64,000 nucleotides of DNA from Taudactylus pleione (Eukaryota > Chordata > Amphibia > Anura > Myobatrachidae): positions 3,615,001 through 3,679,000 of the forward strand of contig JAUIMM010000885.1 in the NCBI GenBank assembly GCA_031769625.1, written 5' to 3'. Positions 1 through 10,297 of this stretch are shown here, one piece after another (within the stretch, counting starts at the first letter, position 1; each line of letters starts with the position of its first letter). The notes below the pieces were generated by a model. That model worked only from the letters and a program-made list of their open reading frames with translations. It was not told where the DNA came from and did not search any database. The position numbers were made by a program, and so were the translations under genes.

Positions 1-1847
1 GCAGTGTGCCTGTTACTGAAACCAGGGATACACAGCGTAGCCTGCCTTGGAACGAGCTGGCGTTTCTGAGATACTGCTACTGGTGACGCTGCTGTTGTTG
101 CTGCGTAAGGTGATACATCTACCCAGTGGGCTGTCACAGTGATATAGTCCTTAGTCTGCCCTGTTCCACTTGTCCACATGTCCATGGTTAAGTGGACGTT
201 GGGTACAACCGCATTTTTCATTACACTGAGGACACTTTTTCTGACGTTTCTGTACAGTCTCGGTATCGCCTGCCTAGTGAAGTGGAATCTAGATGGGATT
301 TGTAACTGGGGACACACTACCTCCTTCAATTGTCTAAATCCCACTGCATTAATGGCGGATACTGGATGCACGTCAAGGTCTCAGTTATATGTTTTGCTTC
401 AGGATAACTGCTGTCATACTTCATCCTCCTCGCTAAGGACTGTTGGAGGTTCAATTGTTTAGTAAAAGTAGTGGTGTTCCTACTTCATCTCTGGAATGAT
501 GAACGACTCCCAGCCGCAACAGCAGCAGCGGCAGCAGTAGGCGTAGCAATGCAGGATCCTCCAGAGGAATCCCGGATAGGAGAGTCAGTCATGCCAGAGA
601 CATTTACAAAGAAAAATGGTAGTTGCTCAGATCAGCTTAATTGCATAACACAGGTGCTTGTAAAGGGCAGGGTTTACTCTGAACACAGAAAAAAAGAGAG
701 ATTTGCCCTCCAGCACACTGCAGCAAAAAACATACTTAAATCCTACATAATAATAGAGATTTAGAGGTATTGGTTACAATGCCAGAGACATTGCCTGCAG
801 GACTACTTCCGATCCTGACTAAGGAGGAAATTGACGAGGAGGGAGTTGACGGTGTGGTTTGCAGGTGCTTGGATACAACAGGACAACGGGATTTAGGTGT
901 CCCTGGACTGCTTACGGTCTTAGCCAAAGTTTCTAAACTTGACAGTAAATTTTTATGAACGTGCTGCAGGTGATGTATAAAGGAGGATGTTCCTAGGTGG
1001 TTACCGTTCCTATCCCTACTTATTTCACCTTTACATATAGTACATATGGCAAGACAGTTGTTGTCCGGATTTGGATAGAAATATTGCCAGACCAAAGAGG
1101 TGGAATGTTTGGTCTTCTGCCCAGGCATCACCGTGATGGGCTTTTTCATCCCACGGACAACAACTGTCTCCCCCGGAGCCTGATTTAAACAAACCACATC
1201 ACCATCAGAATCGTCCTCGCCAACTTCCTCCTCAGCGCTAGGTACACCAGTATCCTCATCCTGTTGTACTTCAACAGTGACATCTTCAATTTGCATATCA
1301 GCAAGTGGACTGTGGGTGCTCCTTTCAGCACTTGCAGGGGGCGTGCAAATGGTGGAAAGAGCCACCTCTTCCCGTCCAGTGCTGGGAAGGTCAAGCATCG
1401 CAACCGCCACCACACTTGGACTCTCCTTGGGGATTTGTGATATCTTCTTAGAACGCACAGTTCTTCGCTGCGCTTTTGCCAGCTTAACTCCTTTGATTTT
1501 TTTAGTGGGAGGAGGACTTCCATTGTCATGTGAAGCTGAACCACTAGTCATGAACATAGGGAAAGACGTTAGCCGTTCCTTGCCACTCCGTGTTGTAAAT
1601 GGCATATTGGCAAGTTTACTTTTCTCCCCAGATGATTTAAATGTTTTTTTAAGGTAATTTTCCTGAACTTTGTCATTTGGGATTGTATGTGCCCTCTTCT
1701 ATGACATTGGGCATCGGCCTTGGCAGATGACATTGATGGCATGTTATCGTCTATGTCATGACTAGTGGCAGCAGCTTCAGCACTAGGAGAAAGTGGTTCT
1801 TGATCTTTCCCTATTTTATTTCTATCGGAGAAAGTTTGGTCCTCCAT
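1..1847 (-). pseudogene. Broken hAT transposase, N-terminal half with BED finger
   Basis: The start codon at 1847-1845 begins a protein opening MEDQTFSD, the same start as the full-length copy. The frame shifts near 1655, where the copy reads ITLKKHLNH instead of MTLKKTFKS, so one base has been lost. It resumes in another frame from about 1605 down to 736. The BED-type zinc finger is recognisable (CTIC near the QYFYPNPDNN segment, then HHLQHVH), although the usual RH of RHLQRVH is changed to HH. A 174-bp insertion at 605-778 ends that frame. Further matches to the transposase continue to position 1, up to the residues before the VISDN catalytic motif. It cannot make a functional transposase. 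Confidence 0.85.
605..778. mobile_element. Small insertion flanked by a 14-bp duplication
   Basis: The intact copy near 12340 lacks this segment. The 14-bp sequence atgccagagacatt occurs at 591-604 and again at 779-792, exactly flanking the insert. A duplication of this length is unlike hAT (8 bp) or Harbinger (3 bp) insertion and is typical of target-primed reverse transcription by LINE or SINE elements. The insert has an A-rich side and no evident terminal inverted repeat. I could not assign a family. Confidence 0.7.
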
Positions 1848-1994
1848 TTATGTTATATTGATATATATGTGCGGCTAAGGCGCACACAAACACAGAAAAT
1901 AATTTTTTATTTTTGTTGGAGTCTAGTGCACTTTGTGGGTTACACCACCCTGTAAGAAATGAGCCAGCCGGCTCTTTACTTATGGGACACAGGC

Positions 1995-2220
1995 CTGCGT
2001 TCGCACCTCAACCCCCCCCATTATTAGTGTCCTGCCCCTGTTACCACCCACAAACGGCCTCTCCTGTCACTCATTTCACTGGGCTGTCTTTGCTGGGCGA
2101 GCGAGTGGGCTGCGATCGCACATAGTAGTTTGCGCATGCACAGAAGGAAGCATGCGCGTATGCAAACCATCGGGCCACTTGCGAGCGCACAGAGCTCGCG
2201 AGCGGGTCTGAATGAGGTCC
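1995..2220. mobile_element. Harbinger-type MITE, right half only
   Basis: The segment matches, in reverse orientation, the interior of the complete MITE at 45122-45742 (shared features: the tract gcctgcgttcg, the tract ctgttaccacccacaaac and cgcatgcg-type palindromes). It ends in gggtctgaatgaggtcc, the same terminus as that MITE. Its left half is missing at the junction with the hAT fragment. Confidence 0.7.
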
Positions 2221-2475
2221 AAAGTACCAACTAGTCAGTTGCTAACTGCCATGTTACAGGCTGTGTTAGGAACTGATTGGTTGGTACTTTATATATTTCA
2301 ACTTTATCTCTCTTCAAGGTTCAGTGAATCTCCCCCTTAATGCCCACTTGGTCAGTGTCGGAGGTTGCGCCTCCAGCAGTCTGGGGGTCCTGCTGCCGGA
2401 CAGAAGAGGAGACAGCACAGAGCGCTCTGCTACAACATTTATCTCTCTCCAAGATTTGATAAATCTCCCCCCTTA
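2221..2475. repeat. Partial hairpin MITE with CCAATCAG-type core
   Basis: The start resembles the right half of the MITE family at 18285, 59705 and 61080: a CAGGCTGTG-type core followed by gaactgattggttgg. Two near-copies of the terminal tract atctctct...gaatctccccctta lie at about 2311-2340 and 2441-2475, separated by about 100 bp of unrelated sequence. This suggests a small nested insertion or a local duplication. Confidence 0.45.
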
Positions 2476-2496
2476 GACAATAATAAAATATCTGTA

Positions 2497-2829
2497 AAAA
2501 TGTAGATTTTATAAATGTGTCCTCCGGGAGGGTTAGGGTTAGGCTAGGGGGAGGGAGAGTTAGAGTAAGGCACCACCGGGGGGGACTTAGGGTTAGGCAC
2601 CCCCCCGGGGGACTTAGGTTTAGGCAGTGGGGAAGGGGGGGTTAAGGTTAGGCACTTAGAGGGGGGAGGTTAATGTTAGGCACCCCTAAGGAGGGTTAGG
2701 GGGGTTAGGTTAGTCATTACTTACTTACGATCGGGATTTCCAGTGCTGTCGGGCTTGCTGCTGCCGGGATCTGTTCCAGTGTCGGGCTGCCACTGCCAGG
2801 AATCGGCTGGTGGTATTTCATGCCGATTC
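2497..2829. repeat. MITE fragment with TTAGGG-like internal minisatellite
   Basis: Positions about 2520-2720 are an irregular array of gggttagggttaggcac-type units resembling degenerate vertebrate telomere repeat. It is followed by a GATCGGGATTTCC-type tract and then a ggtatttcatgccgattcc end. The same order of parts occurs at 7880-8310, and in reverse complement at 28405-28975 and 47668-48185. The array is therefore part of a dispersed element and not a chromosome end. Confidence 0.6.
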
Positions 2830-3727
2830 CATTTACTACAATCCGCATTTGTAATGCAGATTGTAGTGTGATATTATCGACTGAATTCGCATTGCGAATT
2901 CAGGCAATATCACAGGGATTTACTACAAATCCCTTGCAGGGACAGAGCTTGCGATAAAGCTCTGTCCCTGTGAATCCCCTCCGCACACTAGTCAAGTTAT
3001 TTTCACAAAAAATACAGTGACAAAGTGCCCGCGCATGCGCCGACTGGTCGCCACTGCTACCCCCCCGGCACTAAGCACCGCCCCCATCATTAAGCCCAAC
3101 CCCCCACAATCGTGGACCCCCCCACACCCCCTCCCTTAATAGCACTTACCTGCAGTCATCGGTGCTCCATGTCTTCCATGCCTCCGGTCAGCTGATATCC
3201 CATACTGCACTGGGACCCGATCACCTGATGACCGGGCTGCAGTGCACTATGGGAGACCAGCAGACCGGAGACCCGATCACCGGTCCCTGGAGTCAGGTAA
3301 GTGAAGTTTTTTTTGTTTACTTTTTTTTAGCAAAAATCAGCTTGCGGCCTGTTTAGACCACACAGCTGATCACTGGGACCGCTCCGGGCTCTGCTCTGCC
3401 TTTTAGAGCAGAGTAGGAGCCCGGTAATCGGGGGAGACTCTGGATAACGCCACCTGCAGGTGACGTTATTATCACAGGGCTTTCCCTGATATTTTTTTAC
3501 AATTTATTTTCTGTAACTTTGGTCGGATCACATTTCCCATTACAATTATGGGAAATGCGATCTACTTACTAAAAATAAGTGATACTTAGGGGTTGGAGGA
3601 GAAGTTTACGAATTCTAGTCCAATTGCCCTGTAATAACTAAAGGTGATACTAAAATAATGTGAAAAGGGTGTGAAAACACCCTTTTTCACTTTATTTTAC
3701 TAAAAATAATGTTAATAAATAGAGCCC
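2830..3727. mobile_element. Harbinger-type non-autonomous element (about 0.9 kb), copy 1
   Basis: This is the reverse-complement counterpart of 46088-47012. Both have an atttactacaatccgcat end, an EcoRI-type palindrome around cgaattc, a second hairpin around the tract agctctgtccctg, and an aataaatagagccc end. The far right end is intact and followed by tta. The left end lacks its outer seven or so bases where it abuts the preceding repeat. No coding sequence was found. Confidence 0.7.
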
Positions 3728-3966
3728 TTAATAATATATTCAGGCTATTCTGCTAAATCACGGACACTTTCTTTTTTTATTGTTTCAATTCAATGTTGCA
3801 AGGTTTGTGTGATACTAATGTACTAAAATGCAAATGTAACTCAATGCTGCTATTCTTTTACAAGTTGGTATTTACCTGATTTTATGGGACATGTGTTATT
3901 GAATAAATATTTTTTTATGAATTACACCAATCATATCAGCGCAGAATTATATTTCTATGGTTTAGT
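3728..3966. other. Unclassified AT-rich sequence
   Basis: Nothing recognisable was found: no coding potential and no clear repeat structure between the Harbinger-type element and the TG minisatellite. Confidence 0.4.
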
Positions 3967-4845
3967 GTTTGTAAGTATGTATGAGTGAGTATGTATGTGC
4001 ATGAGAGTGTATGAGTGAGTGTGTGTGTCCATGAGTGTGTATGAGTAATGTATGTGTGTGTATTAGTGAGTATGTGTGTGCATGAGAGTGTATGAGTGAG
4101 TGTGTGTGTTCATGAGTGTGTATGAGTGAGTATGTGTGTGAGTACGTGTGTGTATGAGTGAGTATGTGTGTCTATGAGTGTGTATGTGTGTATGAGTGAG
4201 TGTGTATGAGTGTGTATAAGTGAGTGTGTGTGCATGAGTGTGTGTGTGCATGAGTGTGTATGTGTGTATGAGTGAGTGTGTGTGTGCATGAGTGTGAATG
4301 AGTGAGAGTGTATGAGTGAGTGTGTGTGTGCATGAGTGTGTATGAGTGAGTGTGTGTGTGCATGAGTGTGTATGTGTGTATGAGTGAGTATGTGTGTGCA
4401 TGAGCGTGTGTATGTGTTTATGAGTGAGTGTGTATGAGTGTGTGTGTGCATGAGTGTATGAGTGAGTGTGTGTATGAGTGAGTGTGTATGAGTGTGTGTG
4501 TGCATGAGTGTATGAGTGAGTGTGTATATGAGTGAGTGTGTATGAGTGTGTATGAGTGAGTGTGTGTTTGTATGAGTGAGTGTGTATGAGTTAGTGTGTG
4601 TGTATGAGTGTGTATTTTGTGTGTGTGTGTGAGTGAATGTGTGTGTATGTGTGTATGAGTGAGTGTGTATGTGTGTATGAGTGAGTGTGTGTGAGTGTGT
4701 ATGAGTGAGTGTGTGTATTAGTGAGTGTGTGTGTGTATGGGTGAGTGTGTATGAGTGAGTGTGTGTATGAGTGAGTGCGTGTGTGTGTATGGGTGAGTGT
4801 GTATGAGTGTGTATGTGTGTATGAGTGTGTGTGAATGACCCCCGG
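3967..4845. repeat. TG-rich minisatellite (GTGTGTATGAGTGAGT units)
   Basis: About 880 bp consist of variable-length units built from gtgtgtatgagtgag and gtgtgtgcatgagtg. Long open frames on the minus strand (His-Thr-Ser repeats) exist only because the repeat lacks stop codons in that direction. They are not genes. Confidence 0.95.
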
Positions 4846-4890
4846 TGTGTGTGACATCCCCCCATGTAAGTGTATACCCCCCTGTAGCCT

Positions 4891-4912
4891 GCGCTTGGAG
4901 AACTACATCTCC
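4891..4912 (+). promoter_or_regulatory. ZNF143/SBS-like motif
   Basis: The tract gaactacatctcccagcag resembles the known vertebrate ACTACAATTCCCAGCATGC motif bound by ZNF143, which is commonly dispersed by repeats. The match is imperfect and no gene is near, so function is doubtful. Confidence 0.3.
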
Positions 4913-5010
4913 CAGCAGCCCTTGCACCTTCCTGTAGCCCTGGAGCCTCGCAGCAGCCCCTCCCAGTAACAAGATGAAGGGAAGGCCACAGGGAACTGCT
5001 GAGACCGGGC

Positions 5011-5012
<2 letters not shown>

Positions 5013-5056
<44 letters not shown>
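5013..5056. repeat. (TA)n microsatellite
   Basis: An uninterrupted TA dinucleotide tract of roughly 40 bp. Confidence 0.95.
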
Positions 5057-5061
<5 letters not shown>

Positions 5062-5426
5062 TGTATATTTTTTTCATTTTGTTTTCAGCTCTGAAAACTC
5101 TGCAACCACTTTTTTTAATTATATACTTTGGTAACCAAAACTGGGCACTAGGGGTGCAAGGTTTTTTACCTTGCTAAACCTTGCACCCAATTGCATATGC
5201 CCCTAAAGCTTTATTATTTTAATGTGAGACTCTGATTTAAAAATTACAGTATATGGAGGGAACCAATAGCTCTGATTAAAAACACCTATGGATCAATGGT
5301 TGGGGGGGAAAGGCCAAAAAGAAGCCAGTCACCACCTCCAGGCACCTCGCAAGGTGAAAAAGGAGGGTAGGATGCTGTCTGGGCAGTGACCATGCGGGGA
5401 TTAATCAGTAAGGATATTTTTCTATG
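5057..5426. other. Unclassified sequence
   Basis: A short inverted repeat around the tract tgcaaggttttttaccttgcta near 5155-5180 is visible. No other structure or coding potential was seen. Confidence 0.4.
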
Positions 5427-5434
5427 ATTGCATT

Positions 5435-6610
5435 CAGGGCCAGATTAAGGTCTGTGGGGGCCCCTGGGCAACAAACATGTGGGGGCCCCTATTAAATTTG
5501 ACAAACTGGGGGTATGCGCAATTGGGAACTTATGCAGAGCCCCCAGTAGTGTCAGTGCCCACAGTAGTAGTGCCCCTTATGCAGTGCCCCCTATGCAATA
5601 CTCCCATTAGTAGTGCCCCTGTAGTAATTCCCTCTGTATAAATGCCCCCATTAGTAATACCCCTGTAGTTGTGCCCCAAATAGTAATGCCCCCCAGTAGT
5701 AATTGGGCGTGTGCCCAATAGTAATGCCCTAGTAGTAATGCCCCCTGTATAAATCCCCCAATAGTAATGCCCACAGTAGTCATTCCCCCTTTAGTAGAGC
5801 CCTCTGTATAAATTCCCCCAGTAGTAATGCCCCTCTATTAGTGCCCCCAATACTAATGCTCCCTCTCTAGTAGAGCCCCCAATAGTAATGCCCCCTGATT
5901 AATGCCCCAGTAGTAATGCCTCCCCCTCTGAGTAATGCTTCCCCCCCGAGTAATGCCCCCAGTAGTAATTCCCCCCCAGTAAGGCCCCCAGTAGTAATGC
6001 CCCCCAGTAATGCCCCCAGTAGTAATGCTTCCCCCCTCCCTAAGTAATGCCCCAGTAGTAATGCTCCCCCCGAGTAATGCCCCCAGTAGTAATGCCCCCC
6101 CGCCAGTAATGCCCCCAGTAGTAATGCCTCCTCCCTCCCCGAGTAATGCTCCAGGTGTAATGCTCCCCCCGAGTAATGTCCCCTGTAGTAATGCCCCCCG
6201 CCAGCCGCCAGTAATGCCCCCAGTAGGCCACTTGCGCTAAAAAAAAAAAAATAAAGCTCATGCTTACTTTAAGCTAAGCCCGCGTCCGCTGCAGCTCGCT
6301 CAGCTGCTCCTCTGCACTATGGCAGAGATGTCTCTCCCATAGTACACTGCGTGAGCCGGAAGATGGAGCTCACGTGAGCTCAAGCCTCTGTTTCAGGCTG
6401 CCGCTGCGGGGAGGGGGCCGGGCACCCGCTGGTTACAGCGGGCGCCTGGTAAATAGAGCCTCCCTGCGGCGCCGGGGTTAGGTTGGCCGGAGGAGGTGGA
6501 ACTGGTTCCCTCTCCTCCGGTCCACTTTAACCCCGATGGTTGTGGAGGCCCTTAACGTGTGGAGGCCCAGGGACGATCGCCCATGTCGCCCCCCCGTTAA
6601 TCCGGCACTG
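5435..6610. mobile_element. hAT-type non-autonomous element, 1176 bp
   Basis: The element starts cagggccagattaagg and ends gttaatccggcactg, an imperfect inverted pair. It is flanked by perfect 8-bp duplications attgcatt at 5427-5434 and 6611-6618. An 8-bp duplication with CAG-type ends identifies the hAT superfamily. The interior is a minisatellite of agtagtaatgcccc units (about 5520-6220), then an A run, then a GC-rich segment with cccatagtacactg and gagctcacgtgagctc palindromes. No transposase is encoded. The ends match those of the large nested element at 34376-42412. Confidence 0.92.
5520..6220. repeat. Internal minisatellite, agtagtaatgcccc units
   Basis: Irregular units of about 12-30 bp fill most of the host hAT element. 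Similar CAGTAGT/GCCCC arrays occur inside the elements at 40488, 42956 and 55664. Confidence 0.85.
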
Positions 6611-6618
6611 ATTGCATT

Positions 6619-7011
6619 ATTATATTGTGAGTATCTGTAGAGAGGGTCTATACAAGTCACTAGTACACTGGTATAATAACGCCAATGATTACCACTAAAC
6701 GTTTACCTGAGGATTGCTTTCACGGTGACACAAGTATTCTCTAACTCCAGTTACTCAAAAATGGATGCCGGAGCTGAGATACGGAGCCACATTATCTGCA
6801 TACAGGATCGCAATTGCAGTCTGCGACCCATCACAAAAACATTTGCGACACCGCTCCCTTACCTCCCACCATCGGCCCATGACTGTCTATAACGCTGCGA
6901 CCAAATCTTCGCTGATACCGCCAACGCTAATGAAACTTAGACGCATGCGCAGGCCACCGATAATTGCTCAGCTGCGTAAACGTCAGCATGGCGTCTATCT
7001 ATAAATCAGGC
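6619..7011. repeat. Probable Harbinger-type MITE remnant in otherwise unclassified DNA
   Basis: The sequence from about 6775 contains cgcatgcgcag-type palindromic tracts. It ends ataaatcaggccc at about 7011, the inward-facing form of the GGGCCTGATTYA terminus seen at 20983 and 61477. A matching left end is not clear. Confidence 0.4.
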
Positions 7012-7700
7012 CCATAGTGACTGCTGCCAGTAAGACGCCAATGAAAGACATTTTGGGAAGTTTACCCCCACTTCACACATCTTATTATATATGTCCAGGT
7101 CCCGATCGCCAGGTTTTCATCAGAACATTAATCCGATCTTCATTGAAAGGAATTACAGAGATTCTTTTCTTTGGATACAATTTTCTCTTTATAATTTCAT
7201 CTGTCACGGTTTTAAATGGCGTGCGTTTACCGAGGGAAGAGGAGGACGAGAGCCCGGCGCTGACACACTGCAATCTTTTTGATGATTTTAATCAGGGCCA
7301 CTAATTGTCTATTTTAGTCTTCATTTCTTTTACATTAAAGTATTATCTGGAATGGGAAATGTTCCTTCAATGAGTGGCTATTCTTGTAAGACCTTCTTGT
7401 CAGGCTTTGATCTGCAACTCCGAAAAGAAAAGGATATCTGTATGCGCTGCATTTATAGGCTAGAACAATTATACATAAAACCCTTTAAAAAAATGGCCAG
7501 AGGTCTATTGAAGCTGCTCCATGACAATCATATTCCTTTATAGAGCCAAGTAATGTCAGGGATTCATCTTCATAGCTCCCATTCACTACCCATCTACGAA
7601 TGTGAGTGGTGTACAGCAACACAGCTCCCTGAGCTAATACTATGCCTATATGCAATGTGTCCATAATAATGTTTATTATGATAGATAACAGACATGGGGG
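7012..7700. other. Unclassified, possibly single-copy sequence
   Basis: No repeat of this window matches this stretch. Short open frames exist, such as one at 7017-7304, but they show no recognisable domain or splice context, so no gene is called. Confidence 0.35.
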
Positions 7701-7876
7701 GCTCATTTATTATTAATCGCATTTGCAATGCGATATGGGTGCGATATTAGCGCCCATGATCTTCATGCAGAATGAGATTACATCGGCACGATGTATAATA
7801 GAGCGCCCGCAGGGACAGTGGCCCCGATAAGAGCCTGTTCCTGCGATGTGCTTCGAGTACTGCGGGGGGCTGCTGC
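7701..7876. repeat. Hairpin-containing repeat fragment
   Basis: The segment contains a gcgatatgggtgcgatattagcgcc palindromic tract and a gggacagtggccccgat hairpin like those of the 0.9 kb Harbinger-type elements. It is probably a MITE fragment. Confidence 0.35.
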
Positions 7877-8310
7877 GGGAAGCAGTCGGGAAGCCGACAG
7901 ACAGAATACCGATCGCCGGCTTCCCGACTTTCTAATCCCAGCAAGGGTTAAATGACGGGCATCGAAATCTGATGCCTGTCATTTTACCTGCGCCGGGAGC
8001 CCGACGCTAGGCATCCCGATCAAAGGTAATCCGGGCGCGGACAGCAGTGGGGGGGGGGGTTAGGTTTAGGGACTTAGGGTTAGGCACCCTCCCCAGGAGA
8101 CTTAGGTTTAGGCTAGGGGAAGGTGGGGTTAGGTTTAAGCACTTAGAGGGGGGTTTAGGGTTAGGCACCCCTAAGGGAGGGTTAGGGTTAGGGTGGGGGG
8201 AAGATTAGGGTTACTTACCTTGATCACCGTTCGGGATTTTCACCCATGTCAGGCTGCCGCTGTCGGGATTTGAACCATGCGGCCGGCGGTAAATCATACC
8301 GATCCCGGCT
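7877..8310. mobile_element. MITE with TTAGGG-like minisatellite
   Basis: A gtcgggaagccgac-type end and a cgggcatcgaaatctgatgcctgtc hairpin are followed by gggttaggcacc-type repeats (about 8048-8212). The element then runs through a TGATCACCGTTCGGGATTTT-like tract to a ggtaaatcataccgatcccgg end. The same order, inverted, is seen at 28405-28975 and 47668-48185. Target duplication could not be resolved. Confidence 0.65.
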
Positions 8311-9104
8311 GCTGCGCATGCGCACTTACTCAGACGACACATGCATAGTACCGAATTCTGGGGAGGTTTCCGGGGGAACCCTCTGCCGTCTGAATCCGCG
8401 ATGCGTAGCTCATAGCCTACAAACTGCTGTCGCCATCTGAAGATGGCGTTAGCTGTGGGGGCCAGTCTCCGGAATGCTTTGCATTCTGGATATTGTTAAT
8501 ATGGCAGCATCGCATCCCCCAGAGAAACCTGTGGGGGATGCGGCTGCGGGCGTAAAAGGAGGGATCTTAGCAGGTATCTGCTGTGATCCTCTGTGATACA
8601 TCTTGGGGAAACTAAATATTTGTGATTAGCCCCCGAAAACGGGTGTTTTGGGGGAGTAAGCCGCAAATATACAGAGACCAATGGGCCTCTAGGAACCCCA
8701 TTTAACACGAAAATAAAAAATTGGGCGCCATATAGCATCCGGTCTTGATGCTGCTCACAGCGCTGTTTAGGTAACAGCTACTGGCATTTACCATTACCCT
8801 GCCATGCAGCGCGCAGTAGTGTTATTTTACCAGGAAGAGTTTTTTCTCTGCCTCCCAGTCACCGATGAGTGAAGAGGATCAGCGCACAGTATGTATGTGT
8901 ATGTAAGTATGTAATTAAACTTTAGTTTCACGGTGTGTGTGTTTTTTTACACATTTCATTACAGGTGAACTACAGGTACCTTAATGCCCTGCATGCTGGT
9001 ACTTGTGGTTCTCCAAGTACCAGCATGCGGGGGAGGCTTTCTGGGACCTACAGTTCTACTGTAAAGACAATGTGTTAATTCAATTTTTAACACTACACCT
9101 ACAC
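8311..9104. other. Unclassified repeats with hairpins
   Basis: One hairpin at about 8955-9060 contains ccagcatgc palindromic arms around gtacttgtggttctccaagtac, related to the ZNF143-like motif. Around 8640 a cccccgaaaacgggtgttttggggg tract forms another. No gene was seen. Confidence 0.35.
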
Positions 9105-9545
9105 TATCAACCTGCCTTCCACCTCCCAGGGGTGGCGGGAATAGCCCCGGGCTATCAGCCTAAGCCAGGGGTGCAATGGAGAGGGGGTCCCCTTTATTGG
9201 AGGGGTCCCCAACTCCCCAGGGATCCCTGGCCTGGGCTGACTAGCGGTCAGGGCTGATGCTGCAGCTTGGGGCCCGGTGAAAGGGCAAACCTGGCTGTTG
9301 CATCAGCCCCCGTCAGAAAGGGTCCAGTACTGGTTTTAATTTTAGGGGTACCCCTACGCAAATTTTTTACCCCTATAATTAAAACCAGGACTGGCCCTGC
9401 AGCCTGGTGCTGGTACCTAATTTACGGTGGAACCCTACTCATTTTGTTCCCCGTAATGTTTGGTACCAGGACTGGATGGCAAGTCCGGGGCTGGTTATGC
9501 TTTTGGGGGGGGACCTTATGTCATTTTTTTTCTTACTTTTAACAA
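9105..9545. repeat. Hairpin-chain repeat
   Basis: Consecutive inverted repeats are visible. One pairs ccagtactggttttaattttag with its complement about 40 bp on. Another pairs ctggtgctggtacc with ggtaccaggactgg. Long hairpins joined end to end suggest a MITE interior whose termini I could not define. Confidence 0.5.
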
Positions 9546-9654
9546 TTATTTTATAGGTTCAATACATAAGCTGTCTTCACATATTTCACTGATATGTGCA
9601 GGCTTCCGATAAGTAATCTCATCTAAACTCTCATCTAAAATCACGATTTTGGTG

Positions 9655-9662
9655 GAAAAAAC
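9655..9662. repeat. Left target-site duplication of copy A (gaaaaaac)
   Basis: Identical to 15768-15775. The 8-bp length is diagnostic for hAT. Confidence 0.97.
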
Positions 9663-10185
9663 TAGGGGTGTGCACCGGCCACTTTTCGTGTTTTGTGTTT
9701 TGGTTTTGGATCTGGATCTTTCTTCGTGTTTTGGATCTGGATTGGTTTTGCCAAAACCACCCTTCCGTGTTTTGGGTTCTGGGTTTTGTGTTTTGGATCT
9801 GTATTTTTTAAAAAAAAAGCATAAAAACAGCTAAAATCACAGAATTTGTAGGTTTTTCTGCTCCTATGCTATTATTAACCTCAATAACCTTAATTTCCAC
9901 TCATTTCCAGTCTATTCTGAGCACCTCACACCTCACAATAGTGTTTTTATGTCCAAAAGGTTGCACCGAGGTAGCTGGATGACTATGCTAAGCGACACGA
10001 GTGGGCGGCACAAACACGTGACCCATCTAGGCGTGATACTGCAGTGGCAGACAGGATGGCAGTTTGAAAAACTAGGCCCCAAACTGTACATAATGCAAAG
10101 AAAAAAAAGAGGTGCAAGATGGAATTGTCCTAGGGCCCTCCCACCCACCCTTATGTTGTATAAACAGGACATGCACACTTTAACA

Positions 10186-10241
10186 AACCAATCATTTCAG
10201 CGCCAGGGTCTGCCACACAACTGTGGCTGAAATGATTGGTT
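10186..10241 (-). other. Conserved 3'-UTR stem-loop of the hAT element
   Basis: Arms aaccaatcatttcagc (10186-10201) and gctgaaatgattggtt (10226-10241) are perfect 16-bp complements with a 24-nt loop. The hairpin lies about 57 bp downstream of the transposase stop codon. It is retained in copies B, C and D with at most a few mismatches. It could be a terminator, an RNA-stability element or a transposase-recognition site. Confidence 0.7.
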
Positions 10242-10297
10242 CGTTTGGGCCCCCACAAAACAAGCTGGCAATTAATCTGTCCCTGCACAAACTGGCT

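Larger units (their letters stand above)
1..1994 (-). mobile_element. hAT element, truncated 5'-half copy (copy 0)
   Basis: This segment is collinear with about 11731-13555 of the near-intact hAT element at 9663-15767, in the same orientation. It covers the N-terminal half of the transposase, the start codon region near 1847 and the beginning of the subterminal repeat block. The left part lies outside the window. On the right, similarity stops at about 1992-1994, inside a subterminal repeat unit, and passes directly into the right half of a Harbinger-type MITE. It therefore has no terminal inverted repeat of its own here. It is older than the other copies: it has indels, a nested insertion at 605-778 and frame breaks. 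Confidence 0.9.

Noticed and set aside
2512..2720. True telomere or chromosome end
   Set aside because: The TTAGGG-like units are degenerate, short and embedded in a dispersed element that recurs in both orientations.
4063..5012. Long His-Thr-Ser open frames (up to 300 codons) on the minus strand
   Set aside because: They are the translation of a GTGTGTATGAGTGAG minisatellite with no stop codons in that direction. There is no domain and no splice context.
7017..7560. Possible host exon (frames at 7017-7304 and 7352-7543)
   Set aside because: No recognisable domain, no convincing splice sites flanking a shared frame, and length expected by chance.
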